Origin: Mycobacterium senriense
GTDB taxonomy: Bacteria; Actinomycetota; Actinomycetes; Mycobacteriales; Mycobacteriaceae
NCBI RefSeq assembly: GCF_019668465.1
Contig: NZ_AP024828.1
Span: 372,001-436,000 of the forward strand
Direction: 5' to 3'
DNA length: 64,000 nucleotides
Shown here: positions 47,821 to 58,656 of the stretch, one piece after another
Position numbering within the stretch: position 1 is the stretch's first letter
Layout of the letters: each line of letters starts with the position of its first letter
The notes under the pieces: model-generated
The model's input: only the letters and a program-made list of their open reading frames with translations
Told to the model about the DNA's origin: nothing
Databases searched by the model: none
Program-made: the position numbers and the translations under genes

Positions 47821-48507
47821 TCACGGAGGTCCGGCCTTGTAACCCACTCCTCGAACGGTCAACACTACGGTCGGGTTTTCAGGGTCTTTCTCAACCTTGG
47901 CGCGCAGACGCTGGACGTGCACGTTCACCAGGCGGGTATCCGCCGGGTGACGATAGCCCCACACCTGTTCGAGCAGCACATCACGAGTAAACACCTGCCG
48001 CGGTTTGCGCGCCAACGCCACCAGCAAGTCGAATTCCAGCGGTGTCAGGGAGATCTGCTCGCCGTTGCGCGTGACCTTGTGCGCCGGCACGTCGATCTCG
48101 ACGTCGGCGATGGACAGCATCTCGGCGGGCTCGTCGTCGTTGCGCCGCAGCCGCGCCCGCACCCGGGCCACCAGCTCCTTCGGCTTGAACGGCTTCATGA
48201 TGTAGTCGTCGGCACCCGACTCGAGGCCCAGGACCACGTCGACGGTGTCGGTCTTGGCGGTCAGCATCACGATCGGCACGCCGGAATCGGCGCGCAACAC
48301 CCGGCACACGTCGATGCCGTTCATGCCGGGCAGCATCAGGTCCAACAACACCAGATCGGGGCGCAGCTCGCGCACCGCAGTCAGGGCCTGGGTGCCGTCA
48401 CCGATGACCGCAGTGTCGAAACCCTCACCCCGCAACACGATGGTCAACATCTCGGCGAGCGAAGCGTCGTCATCGACGACGAGAATCCTTTGCCTCATGG
48501 AGTCCAT
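47821..48507 (-). CDS. mtrA: response regulator MtrA
   Basis: A 228-residue OmpR-type regulator, nearly identical to M. tuberculosis MtrA. Receiver with D13-D14 and the phospho-acceptor D56 (LLDLMLPG), K105-type lysine in MKPFKPKEL, and a C-terminal winged helix. ATG 48507 (MDSMRQRILVVDDD) matches the known start. It controls cell-division and envelope genes and is essential in M. tuberculosis. Confidence 0.97.
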   Translation of the reverse strand: MDSMRQRILVVDDDASLAEMLTIVLRGEGFDTAVIGDGTQALTAVRELRPDLVLLDLMLPGMNGIDVCRVLRADSGVPIVMLTAKTDTVDVVLGLESGADDYIMKPFKPKELVARVRARLRRNDDEPAEMLSIADVEIDVPAHKVTRNGEQISLTPLEFDLLVALARKPRQVFTRDVLLEQVWGYRHPADTRLVNVHVQRLRAKVEKDPENPTVVLTVRGVGYKAGPP

Positions 48508-48618
48508 GGTGTCACCAGATCGGGACAAACTTGGGGCGCCACACGGGCGTTTCGTGGCCCGATGGCCAATTTTGGATGCAAATGCCGTGAAATTCGGTGT
48601 TTCGGCCGCCCCGGCGGA

Positions 48619-49275
48619 TCAGTCCCGCGCCGCCTGGGCGCCCTCGGAGCCGGTCAACGCGGCGGCCAGCCGGCCCGGATCGACGTCCGCGTCGACGCTC
48701 AGCCACCGACCACCCCAGCCCGCGGCGGCCAGTTGGGCGTAGACCGCCGCGGTGCGTTGCTGCAGCCCGTCGTCGCGTTCGTAGCTGTCGCGCGCACGGC
48801 CCGGATCGGCCTCGGCCCGGCTCCGGGCGCGCTGCCCGGCCAGCTCGGCCGTCACCGCGAGTAGCACCTGCCAGTCGGGCGCGGGCAGCCCGAGCCGCCG
48901 GTACTCCAGGTCGTGTATCCATTCCACGGCCGGCCCGGTCGCATCCTGGTGCAGACGTGCGGCGGTATAGGCCGCGTTGGAGGCGACGTAGCGATCCATG
49001 ATCACCACGTCGTGCTCGCGGCGCAGCGCATCGATTTCGTCGACCGCCCCGGCACGGTCCAGCGCGAAGAGCGTCGCCATCGCATAGACCGACGACGCGA
49101 GGTCACCGTGCTCGCCGTGCAGGGCCTCGGCGGCGATGTCGGCCGCCACCGATCGCCCGTAGCGCGGGAAGGCAAGCATGGCCACCGACTTGCCGTCCGC
49201 ATGAAAAAGGTTGCGAAGCTTGTCCGTCAGCGTCCGCTTGCCGGCGCCGTCGATGCCCTCGATCGCGATCAGCAC
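48619..49275 (-). CDS. tmk: thymidylate kinase
   Basis: A 218-residue dTMP kinase (Rv3247c-like): P-loop GIDGAGKRT (7-15), FPRYGRS (36-42), and DR (94-95) in the MDRYVASNAAY segment. It makes dTDP from dTMP and ATP. It starts at GTG 49275, 59 bp after the sahH stop with a hairpin between. It is 111 bp upstream of mtrA. Confidence 0.95.
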   Translation of the reverse strand: MLIAIEGIDGAGKRTLTDKLRNLFHADGKSVAMLAFPRYGRSVAADIAAEALHGEHGDLASSVYAMATLFALDRAGAVDEIDALRREHDVVIMDRYVASNAAYTAARLHQDATGPAVEWIHDLEYRRLGLPAPDWQVLLAVTAELAGQRARSRAEADPGRARDSYERDDGLQQRTAAVYAQLAAAGWGGRWLSVDADVDPGRLAAALTGSEGAQAARD

Positions 49276-49290
49276 GGCGCGAGCCTATCG

Positions 49291-49324
49291 CCGCCGAGCG
49301 CCCCGCTGGCGCGACACTCGGCGG
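49291..49324 (-). terminator. hairpin between sahH and tmk
   Basis: CCGCCGAG (49291-49298) and CTCGGCGG (49317-49324) pair perfectly around an 18-base loop, just after the sahH stop. Possible attenuator between sahH and tmk. Confidence 0.5.
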
Positions 49325-49333
49325 CCGGGCGGC

Positions 49334-50806
<1,473 letters not shown>

Positions 50807-50904
50807 AACGTGTTCTTCCTTTTTCGGCTCGCTCGGATCCAAGCGGTATTTAGCTTAGGTATGTTCTTGCGCCACTGTAGTCGCGGGCAGCCGCGCCTCG
50901 CGGG

Positions 50905-51591
50905 TCAGGGAACGTTGATGACGCCGTGACGCTCGGCGAACGGCGTCATCAACCGGGCCAGATCGGCCGCCACGTCATGGTCCGCCTCCGGCGGCATCGA
51001 CACGTAGCTCAGCGCCAGCCGCACGATGGCCCGCGCCAGCACCCCGGCGTCCTCGTCGCTGGTGGCCACCCAGCTGTGGGTCAGCGCCGTGGTCAGCCGT
51101 TCGGAGGCGCGGTTGATGATGGGGGCGCTGTCGGTGGTGATGAGCTGCAACAGGTCCGGCTTGGCCACGCCGGTGAGCAGCGAGATCACCAGCGGGTCCG
51201 CCGACAACTCCGTGAACAGGTCGCGGAAGCCCTGCAGGAACGCCTGAAAGATGTTGCCGACGTTGGCTTCCAGCGCGGCGTTGACGGCGTCGACCAGCCG
51301 GTCGGCCAGGCGCAGGCCGTACCCCTGCGCCAGGCCCTGCCGGGAACCGAACTCGTTGTAGATCGTCTGCCGGCTGATGCCCGCGGCGCGCGCCACGTCG
51401 GACAGGGTGACGGCCGACCAGTCCCGGGTCAGCAGCAGATCGCGCATCGCGTCCAGCACCGAGTCGCGCAGCAGGGCACGCGACGCTTCGGCGTAGGGCA
51501 TCCGCTTCACAGGCGCGACAATAGCGGCTCGGGCCCCGGAATCGGTTTTTTCGCGCACGTCGGCCTGCTCGGCAGCGTTGACTGCGATCAC
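50905..51591 (-). CDS. TetR family regulator of the alkB operon (Rv3249c-like)
   Basis: A TetR regulator of 228 residues if read from GTG 51591, which overlaps the rubB stop as GTGA; GTG 51510 or ATG 51501 would give about 200. The HTH is [25 protein letters not shown]. Last gene of alkB-rubA-rubB-tetR, as in M. tuberculosis. It probably represses the operon through the 26-bp inverted repeat at 53246-53271 and responds to alkanes or fatty acids (inference). Confidence 0.85.
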   Translation of the reverse strand: MIAVNAAEQADVREKTDSGARAAIVAPVKRMPYAEASRALLRDSVLDAMRDLLLTRDWSAVTLSDVARAAGISRQTIYNEFGSRQGLAQGYGLRLADRLVDAVNAALEANVGNIFQAFLQGFRDLFTELSADPLVISLLTGVAKPDLLQLITTDSAPIINRASERLTTALTHSWVATSDEDAGVLARAIVRLALSYVSMPPEADHDVAADLARLMTPFAERHGVINVP

Positions 51592-51773
51592 GAACGGGCG
51601 ATCTCCACCATCTCGAAGTCGGTCTTGGCCGCACCGCAATCCGGGCAACTCCAGTCCTCGGGGATGTCGTCCCACCGGGTGCCGGGGGCGATGCCGTCTT
51701 CCGGCCAGCCCTTGGCCTCGTCGTACTCGAATCCGCACTGCACGCAGATGAAGAGTTTGAAGTCGTCGCTCAT
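51588..51773 (-). CDS. rubB: rubredoxin RubB
   Basis: Sixty-one residues with two CxxC pairs (C10/C13 and C43/C46) that bind one iron, and the rubredoxin core [25 protein letters not shown]. It carries electrons from rubredoxin reductase to AlkB. Its ATG overlaps the rubA TGA (ATGA). Confidence 0.94.
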   Translation of the reverse strand: MSDDFKLFICVQCGFEYDEAKGWPEDGIAPGTRWDDIPEDWSCPDCGAAKTDFEMVEIARS

Positions 51774-51943
51774 CGATTCGCTCCTATCGTTTCGAAATCG
51801 GCCTTCTCGAGCACCGCGCAATCGGGGCAGCACCAGTCTTCGGGGATGTCCGCGAAGGGCGTGCCCGCGGGAAACCCTTCCCGCGGTGCGCCTTTCGCTT
51901 CGTCGTAGGTGTAGTCGCAGCCGGGGCAGCGATATGCGCTCAC
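51770..51943 (-). CDS. rubA: rubredoxin RubA
   Basis: Fifty-seven residues starting at GTG, which overlaps the alkB stop (GTGA). Iron ligands C6/C9 and C39/C42; C38 is an extra adjacent cysteine. The core [25 protein letters not shown] is typical of the alkane hydroxylase rubredoxins. Its sequence differs enough from RubB for the two to have distinct roles: AlkG1- and AlkG2-type rubredoxins are not interchangeable in other systems. Confidence 0.93.
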   Translation of the reverse strand: MSAYRCPGCDYTYDEAKGAPREGFPAGTPFADIPEDWCCPDCAVLEKADFETIGANR

Positions 51944-53190
51944 GCCGCACCCGCCTGCGGGGCCCCGTAGCGTGCCAGCAGCTTCTCGCGCAGCCTGGGT
52001 TGCACATTGACCCGGGTGATGTCGCCGTCGTAGTGCGCCAGCACCCGGTGATCCATCACCTTGCGCCACAGCGGCGGGAAGTAGGTGAGCGAGATCATCG
52101 ACGCGTAGCCGCTCGGCAGGTTGGGCGCGCCCTCCATGCTGCGCAGCGTCTGGTAGCGCCGGGTCGGGTTGGCGTGATGGTCGCTGTGCCGCTGCAGGTG
52201 GTAGAGGAACAGGTTGGTCACCACGTGGTCGGAGTTCCAGCTGTGCACCGGGGTGCAGCGCTCGTAGCGCCCGCTCGAATTCTTCTGCCGAAGCAGGCCG
52301 TAGTGCTCCAGGTAGTTCACCGATTCCAGCAGGCTGAAGCCGAAGACCGCCTGGATGATCACGAAGGGGATCAGCGCCGGGCCGAAGATCGCGATCAGCG
52401 CCCCCCACAGCACCACCGACAGCAGCCAGGCGTTGAGGACGTCGTTGGACGCGTACGTCTTGGGGTGCCACGGGCTGGCGCCCTGCCGGCGGATCCGTTG
52501 CGCCTCCAGCCGCAGCGACGAGCGCAGGCTGCCGAACACGCTGCGCGGCAAGAACTCCCAGAAGGTCTCACCGAAGCGCGCCGACGCGGGGTCTTCCGGG
52601 GTGGCGACCCGCACGTGGTGGCCGCGGTTGTGCTCGATGTAGAAGTGCCCGTAGCAGGTCTGCGCCAGGGTGATCTTGGACAGCCAGCGCTCCAGCGAGT
52701 CCTTCTTGTGGCCCATCTCGTGGGCGGTGTTGATGCCGACGCCGCCGAGCACGCCCACCGACAGCGCCAGCCCGAGCTTGCCCGCCCAGCTGAGCGCGCC
52801 GTCGAAGCCGAGCCAGCTCAGGTTCGAGGCGGTGAACAGGTAGGCGCCGAAGATGACGCTGAGGTACTGGAACGGGATGTAGACGTAGGTGCAGTAGCGG
52901 TAGTACTTGTCGTTCTCCAGCCGCTCCATGACCTCGTCGGGCGGGTTCTGCCCGTCGGGCCCGAAACGCAGGTCGAGGATCGGCAGCAGGACCCAGAGCA
53001 GGATCGGCCCGATCCACAGCGGCACCTGCGCGGCGGCGTGCCAGCCCAGCCGGTTCAGGCCCCACATCAGCGGCAGCATCACGAACAACGCCGTCGGGGC
53101 GATCAGCCCCATCAGCCACAGGCGGCGCTTCTTGTCCCGCCAGGCGAGCGGCTCGGATTCCCGGTTCAGTTGCGGTTCGAATGTGGTCAT
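51940..53190 (-). CDS. alkB: alkane 1-monooxygenase AlkB
   Basis: A 416-residue membrane diiron hydroxylase (Rv3252c-like) with about six helices. His boxes: HEMGH (157-161), EHNRGHH (186-192) and HSDHH (335-339), plus the HYG motif NYLEHYG (292-298). It oxidises medium or long n-alkanes to 1-alkanols with O2 and electrons from the rubredoxins downstream. ATG 53190 has GGAGG 8 bp upstream. Confidence 0.95.
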   Translation of the reverse strand: MTTFEPQLNRESEPLAWRDKKRRLWLMGLIAPTALFVMLPLMWGLNRLGWHAAAQVPLWIGPILLWVLLPILDLRFGPDGQNPPDEVMERLENDKYYRYCTYVYIPFQYLSVIFGAYLFTASNLSWLGFDGALSWAGKLGLALSVGVLGGVGINTAHEMGHKKDSLERWLSKITLAQTCYGHFYIEHNRGHHVRVATPEDPASARFGETFWEFLPRSVFGSLRSSLRLEAQRIRRQGASPWHPKTYASNDVLNAWLLSVVLWGALIAIFGPALIPFVIIQAVFGFSLLESVNYLEHYGLLRQKNSSGRYERCTPVHSWNSDHVVTNLFLYHLQRHSDHHANPTRRYQTLRSMEGAPNLPSGYASMISLTYFPPLWRKVMDHRVLAHYDGDITRVNVQPRLREKLLARYGAPQAGAA

Positions 53191-53245
53191 ATGCCAAACC
53201 TCCTTGTGAGTCACACCACGTTGAGGTTGGACAATACCGACCTTC

Positions 53246-53271
53246 GCGTCTTCTGTCTAGACAAAGGACGC
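53246..53271. promoter_or_regulatory. 26-bp inverted repeat at the alkB promoter
   Basis: Centred on TGTCTAGACA with outer GCGTC/GACGC arms; 22 of 26 positions are symmetric. On the leftward strand, TTTACA and TAGACA are spaced 17 bp apart and overlap it. It is the best candidate operator for the TetR encoded at the end of the operon. Confidence 0.65.
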
Positions 53272-53290
53272 TAGTTTGTAAAGCGCGTGG

Positions 53291-54808
53291 CTAGGGCACC
53301 GGGCTGCGCGGGTCGGCCTCGAGAGCTTCGCCGTGTTCGGTCTCCCCCTCCCCCCGTCGGCCCTGCACCGAGTGCCAGTAGCCGTAGCCGGCGTAGATCG
53401 CCGTGCCGACCACCAGCCACACGCCGAACCGTACCCAGGTGAGCGCGGTGAGGTTGAGCATCAGCCACAGGCATGCGGCGATCGCGGCAATGGGGAGCAA
53501 CGGCACCCACGGCACCGTGAAACCGCGCTCCAGGTCGGGCCGGGTCCGGCGCAGGACCATCACGCCGGCCGAGACCAAGACGAAGGCGAACAGGGTCCCG
53601 ACGTTCACCATCTCCTCGAGCTTGGTGATGGGAAACACCGATGCCGTCACGGCAACCACCACGGCGACCAGCACGGTGATCCGCACCGGGGTCCCATGCG
53701 AGCCCGTCTTGGCCAGCGACCGCGGCAACAGCCCGTCGCGCGCCATGGCGAACAGGACCCGGCACTGGCCGAGCATCAGCACCATCACCACGGTGGTCAG
53801 TCCGGCCAGCGCGCCGATGGAAATGATCTTGCTCGCCCAGTGGATGCCGTTCGCGGTGAAGGCGGTGGCCAGGTTCGCCTGACCGGCGCCCGGGACGGTC
53901 TTGAGTTGGGTGTAGGACACCATGCCGGACAGCACGATCGCGACCGCGACATACAGCAGGGTCACGATGCCCAGCGACGCCAGAATTCCCCGCGGCACGT
54001 CGCGCTGTGGGTTCTTGGTCTCCTCGGCCATGGTGGCCACGATGTCGAACCCGACGAACGCGAAGAACACGATGGACGCCCCCGCCAACACGCCGTACCA
54101 GCCGTAGTGGCTGCTGTGCGCGCCGGTCAGCAACGACAGGACGGACTGATCGATGCCCTTGGCCTCGCTCCCGGCTTCCGCCTTGGGGATGAACGGCGAG
54201 TAGTTGGCGCGCTTGATGTAGAAGACGCCGACCACCACCACGAAGAGCACGACCGACACCTTGATCGCGGTGACCACCGCGGAGAACCTGGACGACAACT
54301 TGGTGCCCAGCGCGATCAGGGTCGCCACTCCCACGACGATCACCAGCGCCCCCCAGTCCACCTGGGCCGAGCCGAAGTTGGCCGTGCCGCCCGCGAATCC
54401 GAACACCGTGCCCAGGTAGCTCGACCAGCCCTTGGCCACCACGGCCGCGCCGATCGCCAATTCCAGCACCAGGTTCCAGCCGATGATCCAGGCCAGGAAC
54501 TCGCCGAAGGTGGCGTAGGAGAAGGTGTAGGCGCTACCGGCCACCGGCAGCATCGAGGCGAACTCGGCGTAACACAGCGCGGCCAGCGCGCAGGTGCCCG
54601 CCGCGATCACGAACGACACCCAGATCGCCGGGCCGGTGATGTCGCCCGTCGTCGACGCGGTGACCGTGAAAATACCGGCGCCGATCACCACCGCGACGCC
54701 GAAGACGACCAGGTCCCGCCAGGTCAGTTCCTTGCGTAGCTTGGTGCCCGGCTCGTCGGTATCGGCGATTGATTGCTCGATCGACTTGGTCCGCCATCGA
54801 TTGGCCAT
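53291..54808 (-). CDS. cationic amino acid transporter-type APC permease (Rv3253c-like)
   Basis: A 505-residue permease with about 12-14 helices. FGVAVVIGAGIFTVTA (helix 1), YAEFASMLPVAGSAYTFSYATFGE and FFAFVGFDIVATMAEETKNPQRDVPRGI are the CAT-subfamily signatures. ATG 54808 has AAGGGCGA upstream. It is separated from alkB by about 100 bp holding the alkB operator, with both genes leftward. Substrate unknown. Confidence 0.9.
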   Translation of the reverse strand: MANRWRTKSIEQSIADTDEPGTKLRKELTWRDLVVFGVAVVIGAGIFTVTASTTGDITGPAIWVSFVIAAGTCALAALCYAEFASMLPVAGSAYTFSYATFGEFLAWIIGWNLVLELAIGAAVVAKGWSSYLGTVFGFAGGTANFGSAQVDWGALVIVVGVATLIALGTKLSSRFSAVVTAIKVSVVLFVVVVGVFYIKRANYSPFIPKAEAGSEAKGIDQSVLSLLTGAHSSHYGWYGVLAGASIVFFAFVGFDIVATMAEETKNPQRDVPRGILASLGIVTLLYVAVAIVLSGMVSYTQLKTVPGAGQANLATAFTANGIHWASKIISIGALAGLTTVVMVLMLGQCRVLFAMARDGLLPRSLAKTGSHGTPVRITVLVAVVVAVTASVFPITKLEEMVNVGTLFAFVLVSAGVMVLRRTRPDLERGFTVPWVPLLPIAAIAACLWLMLNLTALTWVRFGVWLVVGTAIYAGYGYWHSVQGRRGEGETEHGEALEADPRSPVP

Positions 54809-54854
54809 GCATTCGCCCTTTCCCAACGCACCATTGGTCCGTCACAGTACTGGG

Positions 54855-54860
54855 TACTCT
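54855..54860 (+). promoter_or_regulatory. -10 element for a leaderless FAD-protein mRNA
   Basis: TACTCT ends 6 bp before ATG 54867, with no Shine-Dalgarno sequence between them, which predicts transcription starting at the start codon. Confidence 0.45.
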
Positions 54861-54866
54861 CCGCGA

Positions 54867-56318
54867 ATGCCGGACAGCACAGCAACGGCCAGAGACCATG
54901 CCGTGGTCATCGGGGGCAGCATCGCCGGTCTTTGCGCGGCGCGGGTGCTGTCCGATTCGTATACGCGGGTGACGATCTATGAGCGCGACGAGTTACCGGC
55001 CGAACCGGCGAACCGGGCGACGGTGCCCCAGGACCGGCACCTGCACATGCTGATGGCCCGCGGGGCCAACGAATTCGAGGACCTTTTCCCGGGCCTGCTG
55101 GACGACATGGTGGACGCCGGCGTGCTCAAACTCGAGAACCGGCCCGACTGCATTCACCTGGGCGCCGCGGGTCACGTGCTGGGCACCGGGCAGACCCTGC
55201 GCGACGAGTTCACCGCTTATGTGCCCAGCCGTCCGCACCTGGAATGGCAGTTGCGCAAAAGGGTTCGCAACCTTGACAACGTCACCGTGGCGCGCCGCTC
55301 GGTGGCCGAGCCCCGGTTCGACCGCGCGCGGCAACGGGTGACCGGCGTGCTGCTGGATTCCGCCGGCCCCGACGGCGACGACCCGGAGTTCGTCGCCGCG
55401 GACCTCGTCGTCGACGCGGCCGGCCGCGGGACCCGGCTGCCGGCGTGGCTGACGGATTGGGGATTCGAGCGCCCGGTCGAGCAGGCGGTGGACATCGGCA
55501 TTCATTACGCCACCCAGCGGTTCGCCATCCCCGATGGGCTGATCGCCGAGAAGGTGGTGGTCGCCGGCGCTTCCCATGACCAGTCGCTGGGGCTGGGCAT
55601 GCTGTGCTACGAGGACCGCACCTGGGTGCTGACCACATTCGGCGTGGCAAACGCCAAACCGCCGAGGACGTTTCCGGAGATGCTGGAGTTGGCCCGGCGG
55701 CTGCTGCCCTCCCACTTCCACGCCGCGCTGATGCGGGCCGAGCCGCTGGGCGACCCGGCGTTTCACGCCTTCCCGGCCAGCAAGTGGCGGCGCTACGACA
55801 AGCTGGACCGCCTGCCGGCCGGCATCATCGCCTTCGGCGACGCGGTGGCCAGCTTCAATCCCACCTTCGGCCAGGGCATGACGATGACCTCGCTGCAGGC
55901 CGCGCATCTGCGGCGCGCGCTGCAGTTCCCCGACGATCGGGTTGCCGCGGAACTGAATCGGGCCACCGCAAAGAGCACCTTCCCGGTGTGGATGATGAAC
56001 GCGATCGCTGACGTCACGTTCCACCATGCCGGCACCAAGGGGCCGATCCCCTGGTGGTGGCGGCCCTCAGGTGGCCTGTTCGATCAGTTCCTGGGCGCCG
56101 CGGAGACCGAACCCGTTCTGGCGGAATGGTTTCTGCGACGGTTCTCGCTGCTCGACAGCCTCTATTTGGTTCCGCCGCCGCGGATCATCGGCCGCGCGAT
56201 GGCGCACAACCTGCGGCTATGGCTCAGCGAACGGCGCGACGCCGCCAAACGGCGGCGGGCCGTGGCGATCGCAAGCGTGGCGCAGCCGGGCGAAGCGGGT
56301 CGCCACCATCAGAGCTAG
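54867..56318 (+). CDS. FAD-dependent oxidoreductase (Rv3254-like) with repeat-derived C-terminus
   Basis: A 483-residue flavoprotein. The dinucleotide site is VVIGGSIAGLCAARVL (13-28), GGSIAG replacing GxGxxG. A DAAGRGTRLPAWL segment is near 187 and AFGDAVASFNPTFGQGM near 322 contacts FAD. The family resembles geranylgeranyl-reductase/monooxygenase-like proteins. The last 19 residues (AVAIASVAQPGEAGRHHQS) are encoded by a copy of the 45-bp dispersed repeat, so the native C-terminus is probably shorter. Substrate unknown. Confidence 0.85.
   Translation: MPDSTATARDHAVVIGGSIAGLCAARVLSDSYTRVTIYERDELPAEPANRATVPQDRHLHMLMARGANEFEDLFPGLLDDMVDAGVLKLENRPDCIHLGAAGHVLGTGQTLRDEFTAYVPSRPHLEWQLRKRVRNLDNVTVARRSVAEPRFDRARQRVTGVLLDSAGPDGDDPEFVAADLVVDAAGRGTRLPAWLTDWGFERPVEQAVDIGIHYATQRFAIPDGLIAEKVVVAGASHDQSLGLGMLCYEDRTWVLTTFGVANAKPPRTFPEMLELARRLLPSHFHAALMRAEPLGDPAFHAFPASKWRRYDKLDRLPAGIIAFGDAVASFNPTFGQGMTMTSLQAAHLRRALQFPDDRVAAELNRATAKSTFPVWMMNAIADVTFHHAGTKGPIPWWWRPSGGLFDQFLGAAETEPVLAEWFLRRFSLLDSLYLVPPPRIIGRAMAHNLRLWLSERRDAAKRRRAVAIASVAQPGEAGRHHQS
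56262..56306 (+). repeat. 45-bp dispersed palindromic repeat, copy D
   Basis: GTGGCGATCGC at the left and GGGTCGCCAC at the right, followed by CATC. It lies wholly within the reading frame of the FAD protein, immediately before its stop. Confidence 0.88.
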
Positions 56319-56320
56319 CC

Positions 56321-57547
56321 TCACAGCCCAACCGTCGCCCTGAACAGCTTGGTGGGTTCGTGCGCGACCAGCCGGATCGGGGCGTCGTCGGCGGCCACCC
56401 ACGCGGCCATCCCCCGCTTCAGCGTCAGCGACCCGGACTTGCCGCACACCGTCGTGGAACCCTGGCTGCACAACAGGATCTGCGGACCGTCGTGGCTGCA
56501 CGTCGCGTCCACCTCGTGGCCGACGTACTCGTCGTCGAGCTCCAGCAGCGCGACGGCGAACTCGTCGGCCTTGGTCTCATAGATCAGCCCGAAGCCCTCG
56601 CGACGGATGCGCGGCCGCAGCTGCTCCTCGGTGGTGGGGGTGAAGTCCAGCACCCGCAACAGCTCGGGCACGTCGACGTGCTTCGGGGTCAGGCCGCCAC
56701 GTAACACGTTGTCAGAGTTGGCCATCACTTCCACCGCGAAGCCCCGCAGGTAGGTGTGCAGGTTGCCGGCGGAGACGAAGATGGCCTCGCCGGGCGCCAG
56801 GCTGACGCGGTTCAGCAGCAGTGCCGCCAGCACGCCCGCGTCACCGGGATAGCGTTCGCCGAGCTCGAGCACCGTCTTGGCCTCGGCGGCGAATTCGGTT
56901 GCCCCCGAACTGAGGTAGGCGATGGCGCCGTCCAGCACGGCCGTCACCAGCACGTCGATGTCGGGCTGCGGGGCGGTGATCCAGGTGGTGAACAGCGCGC
57001 GCAGACCGTCGGCGTCGGACTGGTCGTTCAGCAGATCGATGTAGGGGTCGAGGTCGGAGACGGCCAGGGCCCGCAACAACTCGACGGTGCGCGAGGCCTG
57101 CCGGAATCCGGCCAGCGCCTCGAACGGGTGCAGCGCGACCAGCAGCTCGGGCTTGTGCGACATGTCGCGGTAGTTGCGCACCGGCGAGTTCAGCGGGATG
57201 CCGACCCGCTCCTCGCGCATGTAGCCCTCGGCCGCCTGCGCGGCGCTCGGGTGGGCCTGCAGGGACAGCGGCTCGTCGGCGGCCAGCACCTTCACCAGGA
57301 ACGGCAACACGTCGCCGAAGCGCGCCCGCGACACCGGTCCGAGCTGTCCCTCCGGGTCCTCGCCGAGCGCCTCGAGCAACGTGATTTCGCCGTTGTCCGT
57401 CTCCAGCCACGCCGGATCGCCGGGGTGCGCCCCGAACCAGAGCTCCGCCTCGGGGTGCGCCGCCGGCACCGGACGCTCGGTGAATTCGGCGATGGCAGTA
57501 CGCGAACCCCAGGCGTACGTTCTCAAGGCACCGCGAAGCAGTTCCAC
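56321..57547 (-). CDS. manA: mannose-6-phosphate isomerase
   Basis: A 408-residue zinc enzyme (Rv3255c-like) interconverting fructose-6-P and mannose-6-P. Ligands: Q97 and H99 (LQAHPS), E134 (HKPE) and the His of GNLHTYLRG near 264. It feeds GDP-mannose for PIM, LM/LAM and glycolipids. It starts at GTG, 8 bp after the SIS gene, and converges on the FAD gene with a 2-bp gap. Confidence 0.94.
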   Translation of the reverse strand: MELLRGALRTYAWGSRTAIAEFTERPVPAAHPEAELWFGAHPGDPAWLETDNGEITLLEALGEDPEGQLGPVSRARFGDVLPFLVKVLAADEPLSLQAHPSAAQAAEGYMREERVGIPLNSPVRNYRDMSHKPELLVALHPFEALAGFRQASRTVELLRALAVSDLDPYIDLLNDQSDADGLRALFTTWITAPQPDIDVLVTAVLDGAIAYLSSGATEFAAEAKTVLELGERYPGDAGVLAALLLNRVSLAPGEAIFVSAGNLHTYLRGFAVEVMANSDNVLRGGLTPKHVDVPELLRVLDFTPTTEEQLRPRIRREGFGLIYETKADEFAVALLELDDEYVGHEVDATCSHDGPQILLCSQGSTTVCGKSGSLTLKRGMAAWVAADDAPIRLVAHEPTKLFRATVGL

Positions 57548-57555
57548 TGTTGTAT

Positions 57556-58656
57556 CTATCCCCGCACCAGTCGCATATAAACCGCGGCCATTTCCAGCCG
57601 GACGGCCAATACTGCCAGTTGCTGCTCGGGGCTACCGGGGCCCCCCAGCGCCGGCGAAACGCCGTAGCCGGCCGCGCCGCCGGGCCCGTCGGGGACATCC
57701 TCGGCGGCGAGCAGGTAGACGTTGTCCAGCCCGGCGGTCCGGGCGGCCACGGCCGCCTGGTCGGCCGCCAGAACGACGGCCAGCACCCGCAACCGCGCCG
57801 GCAGCGGGCCGTCGATCTCTTCGTCGTGAAACAGGGCGGCGTCGGGATCCTCGAAGCCGTCCGACGCCGCGCCGTGCAGCGCCACCAGCGCGTCCGACAG
57901 CCCGGTAGCCGGGGTCACCTGGTTCGCGACCCGCAACAGCACCGAGCTGCCGTGCCGGGCCAGAGCCAACGTCGCGGCGCCGTCGCCCGCCAGCGCCACC
58001 TGACGCTCGGCGATACGCGCGGCCAGCAGCTTGGCCGGATTGGTGAAAAGCTCGCGGGCGGCGCTGTTACGCAGCGCCTCGGCGTCCAGCTCATCGGCGA
58101 GCAACCCCAGGTGGACGGCCGGTCGCGGATCCAGGGCGTGCACCACGGCCAGTCCGGCCGCCAGATACCGGCACAGCCCGAATTCGTCGGGAACCGACAG
58201 CCGGGGCGCCAGTACCGCCGCGCGCCCGGCGGTGGCGTCTCGCAGCGGGCCTTCATAGGGCGCCGTCACCACCACCCGGGCGCCGCGGCGCAACCCGGTG
58301 TCGGCCGCTGCGGCCAGCGCGGGATCGCCCGCGTCGCCGCCCGCGACGACCAGCACATCGAGCGGACCCACCCACGGCGGTGCCTCGTTGGCGACAGTGA
58401 AGGGCTGGGAAGCGGTTCCACCCATGGTCGCGGCCAGCATCGTTCCGGCGGTCTCGGCGGTTCCGCGGCCGGCCACCCAGATGATGCTGCGCGGACGGTC
58501 GTCGGCGCGCAGCGGATCCAGCGCACCCTCGGCGACCGCGGTGGCGATCGCCCGCACCTGGGCACCGGCCGACGACGCGGCGCGCAGCAGGCCGTCGCGG
58601 TCGGCGCCCAGCAGGCCCTCGGTGTCCTCGAGATCGATCGCCTGGGTGGCGTTCAC
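57556..58656 (-). CDS. SIS-domain protein, phosphoglucose/mannose isomerase-like (Rv3256c)
   Basis: A 366-residue protein, sometimes annotated TobH. IIWVAGRGTAETAGTMLAATMGG and VGPLDVLVVAGGDAGDPALAAAADTGLRRGARVVVTAP form a SIS-type sugar-phosphate fold, and the C-terminus resembles the bifunctional phosphoglucose/phosphomannose isomerase C-terminal domain. GTG overlaps the manB stop (GTGA). Its place between manA and manB implies sugar-phosphate metabolism, but activity is unproven. Confidence 0.8.
   Translation of the reverse strand: MNATQAIDLEDTEGLLGADRDGLLRAASSAGAQVRAIATAVAEGALDPLRADDRPRSIIWVAGRGTAETAGTMLAATMGGTASQPFTVANEAPPWVGPLDVLVVAGGDAGDPALAAAADTGLRRGARVVVTAPYEGPLRDATAGRAAVLAPRLSVPDEFGLCRYLAAGLAVVHALDPRPAVHLGLLADELDAEALRNSAARELFTNPAKLLAARIAERQVALAGDGAATLALARHGSSVLLRVANQVTPATGLSDALVALHGAASDGFEDPDAALFHDEEIDGPLPARLRVLAVVLAADQAAVAARTAGLDNVYLLAAEDVPDGPGGAAGYGVSPALGGPGSPEQQLAVLAVRLEMAAVYMRLVRG

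Noticed and set aside
50807-50904. SAH or SAM riboswitch upstream of sahH
   Set aside because: The 5' region is short and shows no pseudoknot or conserved core that I can recognise; it looks like an ordinary promoter plus Shine-Dalgarno sequence.
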